Positions 14,261 to 22,963 of a stretch of 41,921 nucleotides of DNA are shown piece by piece. The notes under the pieces were generated by a model. That model worked only from the letters and a program-made list of their open reading frames with translations, did not search any database and was not told where the DNA came from. The stretch is from NCBI GenBank assembly GCA_002348095.1, contig DDYT01000043.1, forward strand, positions 1 to 41,921, read 5' to 3'. The number at the start of each line of letters is the position of its first letter. Within the stretch, counting starts at the first letter, position 1. Source of the DNA: Erysipelotrichaceae bacterium UBA2227. Lineage in GTDB: Bacteria; Bacillota_I; Bacilli_A; Erysipelotrichales; Erysipelotrichaceae. Both the position numbers and the translations under genes were made by a program.

Positions 14261-14725
14261 ATGAACATTACCATCGAACATGCTTATGATCACCTTGATA
14301 TCATCCGTACACTGTTTACGGAGTATGCGGCCGGGCTGAACATTGATTTGCAGTTTCAGGATTTTAAGCGCGAACTTGACCGCTTGCCGGATAAATATGC
14401 CCTCCCCGATGGCCGGCTGTACATCGCTACCGTTGATGGGATGATTGCCGGTTGTGTCGCTTTACGCCGATTTGACAAGACCCGCTGTGAACTGAAACGT
14501 TTGTATGTTAGAGAACCTTTCCGCCATCAGGGGATCGGCCGGGATCTGTCTTTAAAGGTGATCGGCGATGCCAAAGAAATCGGATACGGGCAGATCCTTT
14601 TGGATACGCTTTCCTCGATGGAAAGTGCCATGAATCTGTATCAAAGCCTCGGGTTTCGGCAGATTGAGGCTTATTATCATAATCCGATCGAAAATGCGGT
14701 ATATTTCTGTCTGGATCTGAACTAA
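14261..14725 (+). CDS. GNAT family N-acetyltransferase
   Basis: A 154-residue single-domain GCN5-related acetyltransferase. The acetyl-CoA pyrophosphate-binding motif is FRHQGIGRDL near residue 87, preceded by the beta-4 strand segment CELKRLYV. The C-terminal MNLYQSLGFRQIEAYYHNP is typical of the family. The substrate cannot be told from sequence. It has its own promoter and a GAGGG ribosome site, and is followed within ~65 bases by the YczE-type membrane protein gene. Confidence 0.83.
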   Translation: MNITIEHAYDHLDIIRTLFTEYAAGLNIDLQFQDFKRELDRLPDKYALPDGRLYIATVDGMIAGCVALRRFDKTRCELKRLYVREPFRHQGIGRDLSLKVIGDAKEIGYGQILLDTLSSMESAMNLYQSLGFRQIEAYYHNPIENAVYFCLDLN

Positions 14726-14729
14726 TCGC

Positions 14730-14758
14730 TTACTTCAACGAATGATTTGTGTTATATT
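14730..14758 (+). promoter_or_regulatory. Possible promoter of the YczE-type gene
   Basis: -35 TTACTT (14730-14735) and -10 TATATT (14753-14758) at 17-bp spacing, just after the GNAT stop. The -35 is a weak match. Confidence 0.4.
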
Positions 14759-14790
14759 TAATGTTAGTTTTTATAAACAGGGGTACTTTT

Positions 14791-15432
14791 ATGTTAATCA
14801 TTAAAAAATTATGTTTTACAGGATTCTTCATCATCATTGCCGCAACCGGTGTCGCTTTGGGGTTAAAAGCAGCGGTCGGTGTCGGTGCATGGGATGCATT
14901 CAGTCAGGCAACTTCGATGGTGACCGGAATCAAAGTCGGGACTTTTTCCATGATGATGAACCTCAGCTGTATCGTGGTTCAGCTGGTGATTCTGAAAAAG
15001 GATTTCAAACCGCTTGCATTTCTTCAGATTTTCATGGCTGTGTTGCTTGGGGTCTTTGTAAATCTGGTATATTACGATATCCTGGGAAGTATAACAATCA
15101 GCGGTTATTTCGTTAACCTGTTGATTTATGTCGGTTCTTTGCTTGTCATCATCGCTGCGGTCGCTTTGATCATGTCGATCGATTTTCTCAGTTTCCCGCT
15201 GGAAGCTGCCTGTGTGGCGATTGCTTCAAAAACCCGGTTCAAATTCGGGACCATCCGTCAGTGGGTCGATATCTTTGCGATCATCGGTGCCGTTACGATT
15301 GCTTTTCTTTTTCAAAATCCGATCCCTGTTCGGGAAGGCACGGTCATCGGAATGCTGATGTTTGGTCCGTTGATTGCCAGGTTTATTCCGATGTTTCAGC
15401 CTCTTGTCAAAAAGTGGGGATTGACCGAATAA
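14791..15432 (+). CDS. YczE/YyaS/YitT family membrane protein
   Basis: A 213-residue integral membrane protein with about five hydrophobic helices. The opening FTGFFIIIAATGVALGLKA and the following VGVGAWDAFSQ are hallmark features of the YczE/YyaS group. These are inner-membrane proteins of unknown transport or regulatory role in Bacillota. The ATG at 14791 is chosen because AGGGG precedes it; an upstream ATG at 14749 lies on top of the predicted -10. A good terminator follows. Confidence 0.75.
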   Translation: MLIIKKLCFTGFFIIIAATGVALGLKAAVGVGAWDAFSQATSMVTGIKVGTFSMMMNLSCIVVQLVILKKDFKPLAFLQIFMAVLLGVFVNLVYYDILGSITISGYFVNLLIYVGSLLVIIAAVALIMSIDFLSFPLEAACVAIASKTRFKFGTIRQWVDIFAIIGAVTIAFLFQNPIPVREGTVIGMLMFGPLIARFIPMFQPLVKKWGLTE

Positions 15433-15434
15433 CG

Positions 15435-15455
15435 AAGACCGTCGCCGGTCTTTTT
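15435..15455 (+). terminator. Terminator after the YczE-type gene
   Basis: Stem AAGACCG/CGGTCTT with a TCGC loop and a T run, immediately after the stop. Confidence 0.88.
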
Positions 15456-15553
15456 GTTTCTTATAAAAATTCCTTTCAATATACCGTGCATTATATTTTG
15501 TGATATGATAAAAACACGGATTGTTTAACTTTTACAATGGAGGATATCGGACT

Positions 15554-17194
15554 ATGAGTCATGTGGATGTCATCGTTGTTGGCAGCGGAATCGCCGGTTT
15601 AACATCAGCCGCATACTTATGTAAGGAGCGGCTGAACGTGTTACTGCTTGAAAAAGAAGCGGAAGTCGGCGGATTGCTGGGTTCTTTTACTGTTGACGGT
15701 CATGTATTGGATAAAGGGGCCCGGAGCATCATTGATTCCGGGATCGTTACCCCCATGCTCAAACAGTTGGGATTGCATATCGATTTCATTGAGAATCCGA
15801 TCCGGATCACCATCGGAAAGGAAACTCTGGTTTTGAATGATAAGTCAGACATTGCCCGTTATGGCGATATGTTAAAGCGTCTGTATCCGCAAAATAAAGC
15901 GGAAATCGATGCGATCATTGCGGACATCTACTATGTCATGAAAGCAATGGATGTCCTTTACGGTATCGAAAATCCGATGTTCTTACCAAAACCCTATAAC
16001 TTGAAATATATTATCCAGACTTTGCTTCCTTGGTTTTTCAGATTTTCACTTAACATGGGTAAAGCCATGAAACTGTCCGATCCGATCAATAACTTCTTAC
16101 GGACCAAAACCCGTAACGAATCTCTGATTCAAATCATCACACAGCATTTCTTCTCGATGACCCCGACTTTTTTTGCGCTCTCCTATTTCACCCTTTACTT
16201 GCAGTATCATTATCCCAAGGGTTCAACCCAAACATTGGTCGATGCATTAGAAAAACTGATAACTTCCACCGGCGGTGAGATCAAGACATCGAGCGAAGTC
16301 ACCGATATCGATATTGAAAAGAAAATGCTCATAACGAAAGCCGGAGATGTTTATACGTATGATCAGATGATTTGGGCGGCCGATACAAACGGATTGTTTC
16401 GCCGGATCGATATTGATAAAATTTCATCGATGGCTTTACGGTCAAAAGTCAAGCAGGCCAAAATGAAGATTGAAGGTAAAAAAGGTGCTGATTCCGTCTT
16501 GACCTTATACATCCTGACGGATTTACCACCCTTTCATTTTCAAGAGATCAGCGGACCTCACTGTTTCTATACTCCTGACAAAGAAGGGTTGGCGTCAATC
16601 TCACTTGACGAACTTCGGGAAAACGGCATTTTTACAAATGATCCCGGCGAACTGTATGCGTGGATAACCCGTTTTGTCAGATTCAATACCCTGGAAATCT
16701 CGATTCCAACATTAAGGGATCCTTCCCTCTCCCCCGCAGGTCAAACCGGATTGATCGTCTCCCTGTTGTTTGATTATGGTTTAATCAAGCATATTGAACA
16801 GATCGGTCTCTATGAAGATTTCAAGAAAATCATGACGGATTTACTGATCAATGAACTGACTTTCGATTATATCGAAGCTTTGGACAAACATGTTCTTAAA
16901 ACGATCATATCGACACCGCTGTCGATCGAACGCAGAACCTTCAATACGGAAGGATCGTTGACCGGTTGGTCATTTGGTAATCAGCTCTTCCCTGCTGAAT
17001 ATCGCATGATCAATGTCAAAAAGGCTGTCATGACGGACATTGATTCGATCAAACAAGCCGGTCAGTGGACATTTAACCCGGCTGGTGTTCCGGTTTCGAT
17101 ATTGACCGGAAAACTGGCTGCAGATGCAGTGATCAAAGATTTGAAGAAGCGTAATGGAAACAAGAAAGGCGGAACAGCATTTGGAAGCAATTGA
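15554..17194 (+). CDS. CrtI/RetSat-like FAD-dependent oxidoreductase
   Basis: A 546-residue flavoprotein. The N-terminal FAD-binding fold reads VDVIVVGSGIAGLTSAAYL, then LLLEKEAEVGGLLGSF with the double Gly that follows the FAD-ribose Glu in phytoene-desaturase and amine-oxidase-type enzymes. The middle is long and hydrophobic, as in carotenoid desaturases and retinol saturases; a C-terminal dinucleotide-type segment (FNPAGVPVSILTGKLAADAV) is present. The likely substrate is a hydrophobic isoprenoid, lipid or retinoid, but none can be named. The ATG at 15554 has GGAGG upstream. Its 3' end overlaps the next gene by 41 bases, so the three genes to 18593 form one operon. Confidence 0.75.
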   Translation: MSHVDVIVVGSGIAGLTSAAYLCKERLNVLLLEKEAEVGGLLGSFTVDGHVLDKGARSIIDSGIVTPMLKQLGLHIDFIENPIRITIGKETLVLNDKSDIARYGDMLKRLYPQNKAEIDAIIADIYYVMKAMDVLYGIENPMFLPKPYNLKYIIQTLLPWFFRFSLNMGKAMKLSDPINNFLRTKTRNESLIQIITQHFFSMTPTFFALSYFTLYLQYHYPKGSTQTLVDALEKLITSTGGEIKTSSEVTDIDIEKKMLITKAGDVYTYDQMIWAADTNGLFRRIDIDKISSMALRSKVKQAKMKIEGKKGADSVLTLYILTDLPPFHFQEISGPHCFYTPDKEGLASISLDELRENGIFTNDPGELYAWITRFVRFNTLEISIPTLRDPSLSPAGQTGLIVSLLFDYGLIKHIEQIGLYEDFKKIMTDLLINELTFDYIEALDKHVLKTIISTPLSIERRTFNTEGSLTGWSFGNQLFPAEYRMINVKKAVMTDIDSIKQAGQWTFNPAGVPVSILTGKLAADAVIKDLKKRNGNKKGGTAFGSN

Positions 17195-17657
17195 AAAAGA
17201 CCGTGAATCAATAACAGAAAAAATCGAAGAACTCAACGTAGATTCCGTCATAAGGTTGTGGTCAAAGACATATAATAAGGAAGGCAAACCGGACTGGTCT
17301 CATATTTTCCCTTATTACAGTAAGGACATCATATTTCAGGACTCCATCCAACGCATCGAAGGTTTTGAGAAGTTTGAGGCGATGTGCAACCGACTGACTA
17401 AACGCTGCGAATCTTTGGTCATGGAGCTTTCCAATGTCATGAAACACGAAAATATCATTTCGATGGAATGGAAAATGACGATGTCATTTAAGAAGACCCC
17501 CAGCACTCCGGTTTACGGTTGTACCCGACTGACACTGAATGATGAAGGGCTGATCATTGAACAACGTGATTATTATGACCTTTGGGGAGACATCTTTAAC
17601 GGTATTCCCCGATTTAAGAAAATATATCGCAAGTTTATGTTTAAACACTTCGGATAA
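17154..17657 (+). CDS. NTF2-like (SnoaL-type) fold protein
   Basis: A 167-residue protein. The core from VDSVIRLWSKTYN to RQYYD-like EQRDYYDLWGDIF resembles the cone-shaped NTF2/SnoaL fold: a helical start, then WSHIFPYYSKDIIFQD, then a curved beta-sheet. The basic C-terminus (PRFKKIYRKFMFKHFG) may contact membrane. NTF2-like proteins bind or isomerise hydrophobic small molecules. The gene starts inside the preceding oxidoreductase gene and ends 9 bases before the SDR gene, so it probably acts on an intermediate of the same pathway. No catalytic residues can be assigned with confidence. Confidence 0.7.
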   Translation: METRKAEQHLEAIEKDRESITEKIEELNVDSVIRLWSKTYNKEGKPDWSHIFPYYSKDIIFQDSIQRIEGFEKFEAMCNRLTKRCESLVMELSNVMKHENIISMEWKMTMSFKKTPSTPVYGCTRLTLNDEGLIIEQRDYYDLWGDIFNGIPRFKKIYRKFMFKHFG

Positions 17658-17666
17658 GGAACTGAT

Positions 17667-18593
17667 ATGAAAAAACGAAAAATGCCCGATGAATTGATGT
17701 TTCTTACAAATTCTAAAGCCACACAAAAAAGCAGTGAAGCAATGATGGCAGGTAAAACCGTCGTGATCACAGGCGCGACATCCGGCGTCGGTCTTGAGGC
17801 GGTCAAACGGTTGGCGAAAGGTCAGGCGTCCATTGTCATGGTGGCAAGAAACGCATCCAAAGCCGAAGAAGTCAAACGACTGGTCCAATTATCTCATCCC
17901 GTACCCATCGATATCGTGATTGCTGATTTCAGCCGCAGTGACCAGGTGCGGTCAGCTGCCAAGCAAATCTTGTCCAAATATCCGAAGATCGATGTTCTGA
18001 TCAACTGTGCAGGTTTACATTCCACCAAAGCCACATACACACCGGAAGGTTTTGAGACGGTCTTCTTTGTCAATCATCTGGCGTCCTTTCTTTTTACACA
18101 GTTACTGCTTGAACGGATGATTCAGAGTGCTCCTTGTCGTATACTGCATATAAACTCCGAGGGGCATCGTTTTAACGGATTGGACATTACGGACATCCAT
18201 TGGAAAAAGCGTCACTACACCGGTTTGCGGGGCTATGGGGCTTCAAAAACAGCCCAGTTACTGACAATGTGGGAACTGACCGATCAACTCGATAATACCG
18301 GCGTAACGATCAATGCCATGCATCCGGGCGATGTCAAAACAGCTATCGGAAGCAACAACGGCTGGTTATATCGGACTTTTTCAAAACTGGTTATCCAGCC
18401 CATGTTAAAAGATCCCAAAATCTCCGGGGAAGCGATTTACTACCTGGTTGCTGATCCTCAGATGGAACATGTCAGCGGGAAGTTCTTTCATCTGACGGTT
18501 GAGGAGAAACCGGCAAAGCATGCCTGTGACCGTGTTTTAGGCAAAGAGATTTATGATCTGAGTATGCAACTGATCGGACTAAAGGCCAGGTAA
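17667..18593 (+). CDS. Short-chain dehydrogenase/reductase, retinol-dehydrogenase-like
   Basis: A 308-residue SDR with the classical cofactor motif TGATSGVG (~36-43), NCAG, catalytic Ser in HINSEGHRF, and YGASK with the catalytic Tyr and Lys. Arg in VARN after the second beta strand suggests NADP(H) preference. The length, GFETVFFVNHLASFLFTQLL and the C-terminal layout resemble bacterial relatives of RDH11-14/WWOX-type dehydrogenases, which oxidise or reduce retinoids, sterols or fatty aldehydes. It is the last gene of the FAD/NTF2/SDR operon. The ~30-residue N-terminal extension before the fold is not explained. Confidence 0.8.
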   Translation: MKKRKMPDELMFLTNSKATQKSSEAMMAGKTVVITGATSGVGLEAVKRLAKGQASIVMVARNASKAEEVKRLVQLSHPVPIDIVIADFSRSDQVRSAAKQILSKYPKIDVLINCAGLHSTKATYTPEGFETVFFVNHLASFLFTQLLLERMIQSAPCRILHINSEGHRFNGLDITDIHWKKRHYTGLRGYGASKTAQLLTMWELTDQLDNTGVTINAMHPGDVKTAIGSNNGWLYRTFSKLVIQPMLKDPKISGEAIYYLVADPQMEHVSGKFFHLTVEEKPAKHACDRVLGKEIYDLSMQLIGLKAR

Positions 18594-18664
18594 GGCTCAA
18601 ATTAACTGAATCTGTCAGAAATTTTCATTTCATCATCAGATGACAGACAAAAAAGGGAAAACAC

Positions 18665-18697
18665 AAAAAAACTCACGAAATTCGTGAGTTGATTTTT
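18665..18697. terminator. Bidirectional terminator between the SDR operon and tRNA-Ser
   Basis: Stem AACTCACG/CGTGAGTT with A runs on the left and T runs on the right, so it can stop transcripts from both sides. Confidence 0.85.
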
Positions 18698-18701
18698 TTA
18701 C

Positions 18702-18789
18702 TGGCGGAGGACATGAGATTCGAACTCACGGAAGCTTGCACTTCGCCACCTTTCCAAGATGGTGCCTTAAACCGCTCGGCCAATCCTCC
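18702..18789 (-). tRNA. tRNA-Ser (GGA)
   Basis: An 88-base cloverleaf with encoded CCA. The acceptor stem GGAGGA pairs with TCCTCC; the anticodon stem CCATC/GGTGG encloses the loop TTGGAAA (anticodon GGA). A long variable arm typical of serine tRNAs is present, and the T-loop is GTTCGAATC. It has its own promoter and terminator. Confidence 0.95.
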
Positions 18790-18801
18790 AGCGCAAGTAC
18801 T

Positions 18802-18829
18802 ATTATAACAAAATTCTGTGATTTGTCTA
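18802..18829 (-). promoter_or_regulatory. Promoter of tRNA-Ser
   Basis: -35 TAGACA (18824-18829), 16-bp spacer with TG before the -10, perfect -10 TATAAT (18802-18807) on the reverse strand, 13 bp from the tRNA 5' end. Confidence 0.8.
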
Positions 18830-18897
18830 CCATGTTTAACGCCAACATCCCATTGTGCAGCAGCGCATATATTTCTGCGGTTTTTTTGTTTTTTACA

Positions 18898-18926
18898 TTG
18901 ACTAATCACGCAATCTTGGTTAAAAT
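18898..18926 (+). promoter_or_regulatory. Promoter of tRNA-Leu
   Basis: -35 TTGACT (18898-18903), 17-bp spacer ending TGGT, -10 TAAAAT (18921-18926), 12 bp before the tRNA. Confidence 0.8.
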
Positions 18927-18937
18927 AATAAAGCAAT

Positions 18938-19024
18938 GCCCGAGTGGTGAAATTGGTAGACGCAGTGGACTCAAAATCCACCGATAGTGATATCGTGACG
19001 GTTCGAGTCCGTCCTCGGGCACCA
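18938..19024 (+). tRNA. tRNA-Leu (CAA)
   Basis: An 87-base cloverleaf with encoded CCA. Acceptor GCCCGAG pairs with CTCGGGC; anticodon stem GTGGA/TCCAC encloses the loop CTCAAAA (anticodon CAA). A long variable arm (class II) and the GGTTCGAGTCC T-arm are present. Confidence 0.95.
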
Positions 19025-19055
19025 TTCTTATGATGTACATCTCAATGTTTCAGGT

Positions 19056-19077
19056 AAGTGCTTAAGTGCACTTTTTT
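19056..19077 (+). terminator. Terminator of tRNA-Leu
   Basis: Stem AAGTGC/GCACTT with a 6-base loop and a run of Ts, 32 bases after the tRNA. The rest of the gap to 19217 shows nothing recognisable. Confidence 0.75.
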
Positions 19078-19217
19078 GATATTCGAACAAAAGTTCGTAC
19101 TACGCATTCAAATGTTCAAACGTTACCTGTCATACCAAACTTTTCATGAAAACCCGGCAGCAAATATCAGTATATCGATTTTAATCCTGTACCGGCATCA
19201 CATAAATGATATGAAAA

Positions 19218-20621
19218 TCAAATGTGAATCGGTAGCCCAAGGGCAAGATCAGCAACATCCATGATAACCTCAGACATGGTGGGATGAGCATGAATCGTTG
19301 AAGAAATATCTTTCACATTCATTCTTGCTTCGATGGCAAGAGTCAGCTCTGCGATCATGCCGCCAGCTCCAACTCCGGCCACTTGACCTCCTAAAATAAG
19401 TCCTGTATTTTTTTCAGTAACTATTCGAACAAATCCTGACGTGTCTGACGATGATAATGCTGTGCCGCTTGCTTCTAGTGGGAATACGGATACATTCACC
19501 TCAATCCCCTGCTCCTCTGCCTGGTTTTTGGATAAACCCACCATCGCCAGTTCAGGATCAGCTGAACATACAGCAGGCATGGCGACATAATCTATCTTGA
19601 CATTCTGTCCAGCCAATGCAGCCGCAGCAATCTTCGCTTCATAACTCGCTTTGTGCGCTAACGCCGGACCTAACGTAACATCACCGATCGCAAAAATATG
19701 AGATTGAGATGTGCGCCCCTGATCATCAACATTAATAAACCCCCGCTCGTCCACATCGACACCAGCCATTTGCAATCCCAAATCATCCGTATTGGGCACT
19801 CGACCAATGCTCACCATAACATAATCAGCCTCTATAGTTTTTTTATTGCCTCCCGATGTATAGGAAATCAAAATGCCTTCCTTTGTCTCAACTGCATTTT
19901 CTGCCTTTGCCTTTTCAACGACATCTACATTCTTCAATGCGAACTGCTTTTTAACTAACTCAACCATATCACGATCGAATCCCATTAAGAGATTGTCCGC
20001 AGCTTCAATAATGGTTACTTTCGAACCTAAATTGGCATAAACACTTGCCATCTGACAGCCAATGTAACCTCCCCCAATCACGACAAATCGTTTGGGCACT
20101 TCTTTCAGATTTAAAGCTCCTGTAGAATCAATGACTCGGCCTTTAAACGTAAAACCATCGATTTCAAGCGGACGACTGCCGGTTGCGATAATGGCTTCTT
20201 TAAACTGATACGATTGTGCCTCATCATCATTTATAACACGCAATTGATTGGGGCCATTGAAATATGCCGTTCCTCTGATTATTTTTACTTTGTTCTTTTT
20301 TAGCAGCGACTCTACACCTTTTGTTAACTTACTGATTACTGCTTCATCCTTCCATTGCTGAGTTTTTCCCAAATCAAAAGTAACGTCTTTGGCAATGACG
20401 CCATACTTCCCCGATTTTATATCGACGAAATGATGGGCAGCCTGAATCAACACCTTGGAAGGAATACAGCCAACATTCAGACAAGCACCGCCAATCGCAT
20501 CTCTTTCTATGATAGTCACTTTTTTGCCCAGCTGTGCTGCACGAATCGCGGCAACATAGCCTCCCGGGCCAGAACCGATAACTACCAGATCCAAGTCTAA
20601 AGCAAAATCACCTACCACCAT
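19218..20621 (-). CDS. pdhD: Dihydrolipoamide dehydrogenase (E3)
   Basis: A 467-residue flavoprotein disulfide reductase, the E3 of the 2-oxoacid dehydrogenase complex. It has the FAD fold VVIGSGPGGYVAAIRAAQLG, redox-active disulfide GGACLNVGCIPSK, NAD fold VVIGGGYIGCQMASVYANLG, late FAD motif FAIGDVTLGPALAHKA, and C-terminal catalytic HAHPTMSE with His/Glu at the dimer interface. No lipoyl domain is fused at the N-terminus. It reoxidises dihydrolipoamide with NAD+. It is the last gene of the pdhABCD cluster, 7 bases after the E2 gene, with a GGAAGGATG ribosome site. The protein closely matches Bacillota-type PdhD. Confidence 0.95.
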   Translation of the reverse strand: MVVGDFALDLDLVVIGSGPGGYVAAIRAAQLGKKVTIIERDAIGGACLNVGCIPSKVLIQAAHHFVDIKSGKYGVIAKDVTFDLGKTQQWKDEAVISKLTKGVESLLKKNKVKIIRGTAYFNGPNQLRVINDDEAQSYQFKEAIIATGSRPLEIDGFTFKGRVIDSTGALNLKEVPKRFVVIGGGYIGCQMASVYANLGSKVTIIEAADNLLMGFDRDMVELVKKQFALKNVDVVEKAKAENAVETKEGILISYTSGGNKKTIEADYVMVSIGRVPNTDDLGLQMAGVDVDERGFINVDDQGRTSQSHIFAIGDVTLGPALAHKASYEAKIAAAALAGQNVKIDYVAMPAVCSADPELAMVGLSKNQAEEQGIEVNVSVFPLEASGTALSSSDTSGFVRIVTEKNTGLILGGQVAGVGAGGMIAELTLAIEARMNVKDISSTIHAHPTMSEVIMDVADLALGLPIHI

Positions 20622-20628
20622 TTCATCA

Positions 20629-21960
20629 TCATCCTTCCATTAAGAGGAGTTCTGGATCTTCCAAGAGTCGTTTCAATTCATTCATGGCTTTTTGAGCAAC
20701 TGCTCCATCGATAATCCGATGATCAAAACTCATGGACAAATGCAACAAGTACCCTACTCCTATCGTGTTATCTTCTAATACAATCGGTTTCCTTTCGATT
20801 CTTCCCATACCGAATATGGCAACCTCCGGAAAATTAATGATTGGTGTGAACCACATTCCGCCGATATTTCCAATGCTTGTAATCGTTGTCGAACCGTCTT
20901 TCATTTCATTTGGTTCCAACGTTCCTTCGTGAGCTTTTTTTGCTAATTCAGCGATTTCTTTCGCTATCGTAAATATGCCTTTTCTATCAGCTTCTTTTAT
21001 GTTTGGCACATACAGTCCGCGTTTGGTGTCTACGGCTATTCCCATGTTGTAATATTTCTTGTACACGATTTCCTCATTTACTTCATCAATACTTGCATTA
21101 AGTATGGGATATTTGCGCAAAACAACGATAACTGCTTTTGCCATATAGGCCAAATATGTCAGTTTGATATCCTGATTGGTTGCTACTTCTTTGAAATGAC
21201 TCCGATGGGAGATCAGTTTCGACACTTCGGCTTCATCAAAAATCGAAACATGAGACGCATGTCGCTGTGAATTAATCATCGCCTGCGATATCGCACGTCG
21301 GGTAACTGACATTTTTTCGCGAATCGTTTCGGCCGTTTCGACAACAGAATGTAACTCATTTGTCGGTTGTCTGATTGTGCGGGTTTTGTTGGTTTCTGAT
21401 GTCAGCTGAGTCGGCCTTTCCTTAACTTCGTCAGCTAAAAATAAATCGATGTCAGCTATTGTTATGTGACCGTGCTTGCCGGTTCCTGAAACATTCAGAA
21501 TTTCGACACCTTTATCCCGTGCGTATTGGCGAACTGATGGCAAAGCCAACACTCTGCCGGCAATCACTGAGCGATTTGAGTCTTTATTTGATGATGTCAG
21601 TGATATCTTCGTTAAAGAGTTATGCGCTAATTCATTTTTATCTGAAGAAATATGCCTTTTAGTGGTGATTTCGGCAATAGCCTCATCGACCTGAGCTGTA
21701 TTCCCCGCTTCAACCAATATCTTTGAAAGAATTCCTGTCACAGGCGAAGGTACTTCCTGTAATAACTTGTCATTTTGTACCTCGACCAAAGTCTCATCTT
21801 CCGTTACTGAATCTCCCTCTGAAACCATCCAAGCGATTAATTTCCCTTCCGTAATACCCTCACCGACTTTTGGCAAACGAAAAATAAAAGTCGAACTTTC
21901 AGATGATTGATCACTCGCTGCATCACCATCATTTAACACTGATTTTTCATCATGAGCCAT
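20629..21960 (-). CDS. pdhC: Dihydrolipoamide acetyltransferase (E2) of pyruvate dehydrogenase
   Basis: A 443-residue E2 core protein. An N-terminal lipoyl domain (~20-95) carries the lipoyl Lys in EVQNDKLLQEV, an unusual neighbourhood compared with the common E-T-D-K-A. Then follow a flexible linker, a peripheral-subunit-binding domain (LPSVRQYARDKGVEI ... GHITIADIDLFL) and the catalytic acyltransferase domain with SFDHRIIDG, His414 and Asp418. It transfers acetyl groups from lipoamide to CoA and builds the complex core. The ATG at 21960 follows AAGGAGG; a frame extending to 21981 overlaps the E1-beta gene and has a worse site. Confidence 0.94.
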   Translation of the reverse strand: MAHDEKSVLNDGDAASDQSSESSTFIFRLPKVGEGITEGKLIAWMVSEGDSVTEDETLVEVQNDKLLQEVPSPVTGILSKILVEAGNTAQVDEAIAEITTKRHISSDKNELAHNSLTKISLTSSNKDSNRSVIAGRVLALPSVRQYARDKGVEILNVSGTGKHGHITIADIDLFLADEVKERPTQLTSETNKTRTIRQPTNELHSVVETAETIREKMSVTRRAISQAMINSQRHASHVSIFDEAEVSKLISHRSHFKEVATNQDIKLTYLAYMAKAVIVVLRKYPILNASIDEVNEEIVYKKYYNMGIAVDTKRGLYVPNIKEADRKGIFTIAKEIAELAKKAHEGTLEPNEMKDGSTTITSIGNIGGMWFTPIINFPEVAIFGMGRIERKPIVLEDNTIGVGYLLHLSMSFDHRIIDGAVAQKAMNELKRLLEDPELLLMEG

Positions 21961-21973
21961 TATGTTTACCTCC

Positions 21974-22960
21974 TTAATCAAAATTGATAACTTCTTTAAC
22001 TTTATCTATGATCTTCTGAGCATTTGGCAGCCAGTCATTTTCGGCTAACATAAACGGATAAATACTATCCGGTGCACTGACGCGGCCGATGGGTGATTTT
22101 AGCGCCAGAATCGCACGTTTGCGTTCGGCCACTTCAGCCATGATAGTTGCGGCAACACCTGCCTGACGTTGCGCTTCTTGCACGACTACCAATCGGCCGG
22201 TTTTCTCGAGTGATACAATAATGGTTTCCACATCTATCGGTGATACTGTTCTTAAGTCAATGACTTCAACGGAAATATTTTCTTTTTTAAGCTGTTGGGC
22301 AACGTTAAGAGCCTCGTGAACCATTGCCCCGTACGTAACGATACTTATATCAGATCCTTCGTGAATGACTTTGGCTTTTCCGAGCGGAATCGTATAATAC
22401 TCTTGAGGAACTTCCTCTTTGAAAGAACGATATAGTTTCATGTGTTCTAAAAATATAACCGGATCATTATCCTCGATGGATGCCAACAACAATCCTTTCG
22501 CATCATAAGGATTGCTTGGAATGACTACTTTTACACCCGGAATCTGAGCGATCAATCCTTCGAGACTGTCTGAATGAGATTCAGGAGCATGTACACCGCC
22601 ACCAAATGGAGAGCGAATGGTGACAGGCATATTCCGGGTACCCCCGGTTCGATATCGTGTACGTGCCATTTGATCTGCCAGTGCATCCATCGTTTCAAAA
22701 ATAAACCCAAAAAACTGGATCTCCGGAATCGGTCTGAAATTCTCAAATGCCAAACCTACGGCCAATCCTAAAATTCCGGATTCTGCTAGTGGTGTATCAA
22801 AAACACGATCCTCCCCGTATTTTGCTTGTAAACCTTGAGTAGCCCTGAAAACTCCACCGGTGATACCGACATCCTGACCAAAGATCAAGGTGTTTTCATC
22901 TTTTTCTAGGGCATTGTCAAGAGCATTGGTAATCGCTTGAATCATTGTTAACTGTGCCAC
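21974..22960 (-). CDS. pdhB: Pyruvate dehydrogenase E1 component, beta subunit
   Basis: A 328-residue transketolase-type subunit. It opens MAQLTMIQAITNALDNAL from a GTG start (the ribosome site AAGGAAGGTGA supports it). GQDVGITGGVFRATQGL and PLAESGILGLAVGLA are family motifs around the thiamine diphosphate site. The C-terminal domain has VVVQEAQRQAGVAATI. With E1-alpha it forms the alpha2beta2 enzyme that decarboxylates pyruvate and acetylates lipoamide. Only 3 bases separate it from the E1-alpha stop. Branched-chain 2-oxoacid specificity is less likely given the overall pdh gene set. Confidence 0.94.
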   Translation of the reverse strand: MAQLTMIQAITNALDNALEKDENTLIFGQDVGITGGVFRATQGLQAKYGEDRVFDTPLAESGILGLAVGLAFENFRPIPEIQFFGFIFETMDALADQMARTRYRTGGTRNMPVTIRSPFGGGVHAPESHSDSLEGLIAQIPGVKVVIPSNPYDAKGLLLASIEDNDPVIFLEHMKLYRSFKEEVPQEYYTIPLGKAKVIHEGSDISIVTYGAMVHEALNVAQQLKKENISVEVIDLRTVSPIDVETIIVSLEKTGRLVVVQEAQRQAGVAATIMAEVAERKRAILALKSPIGRVSAPDSIYPFMLAENDWLPNAQKIIDKVKEVINFD

Positions 22961-22963
22961 GAA

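Noticed and set aside
18673..18981. Reverse-strand open frame of 102 codons across the tRNA region
   Set aside because: It runs through both tRNA genes and their promoters; tRNA structure explains the sequence.
18702..19024. tRNA genes as phage or integrative-element attachment sites
   Set aside because: No integrase gene and no duplicate of a tRNA 3' end were seen in the window; kept only as a context remark for the pdh block.
19056..19077. cre box near GTAAGTGCTTAAGTGC
   Set aside because: It resembles a cre core, but it is fully explained as the hairpin terminator of tRNA-Leu and has no promoter downstream.
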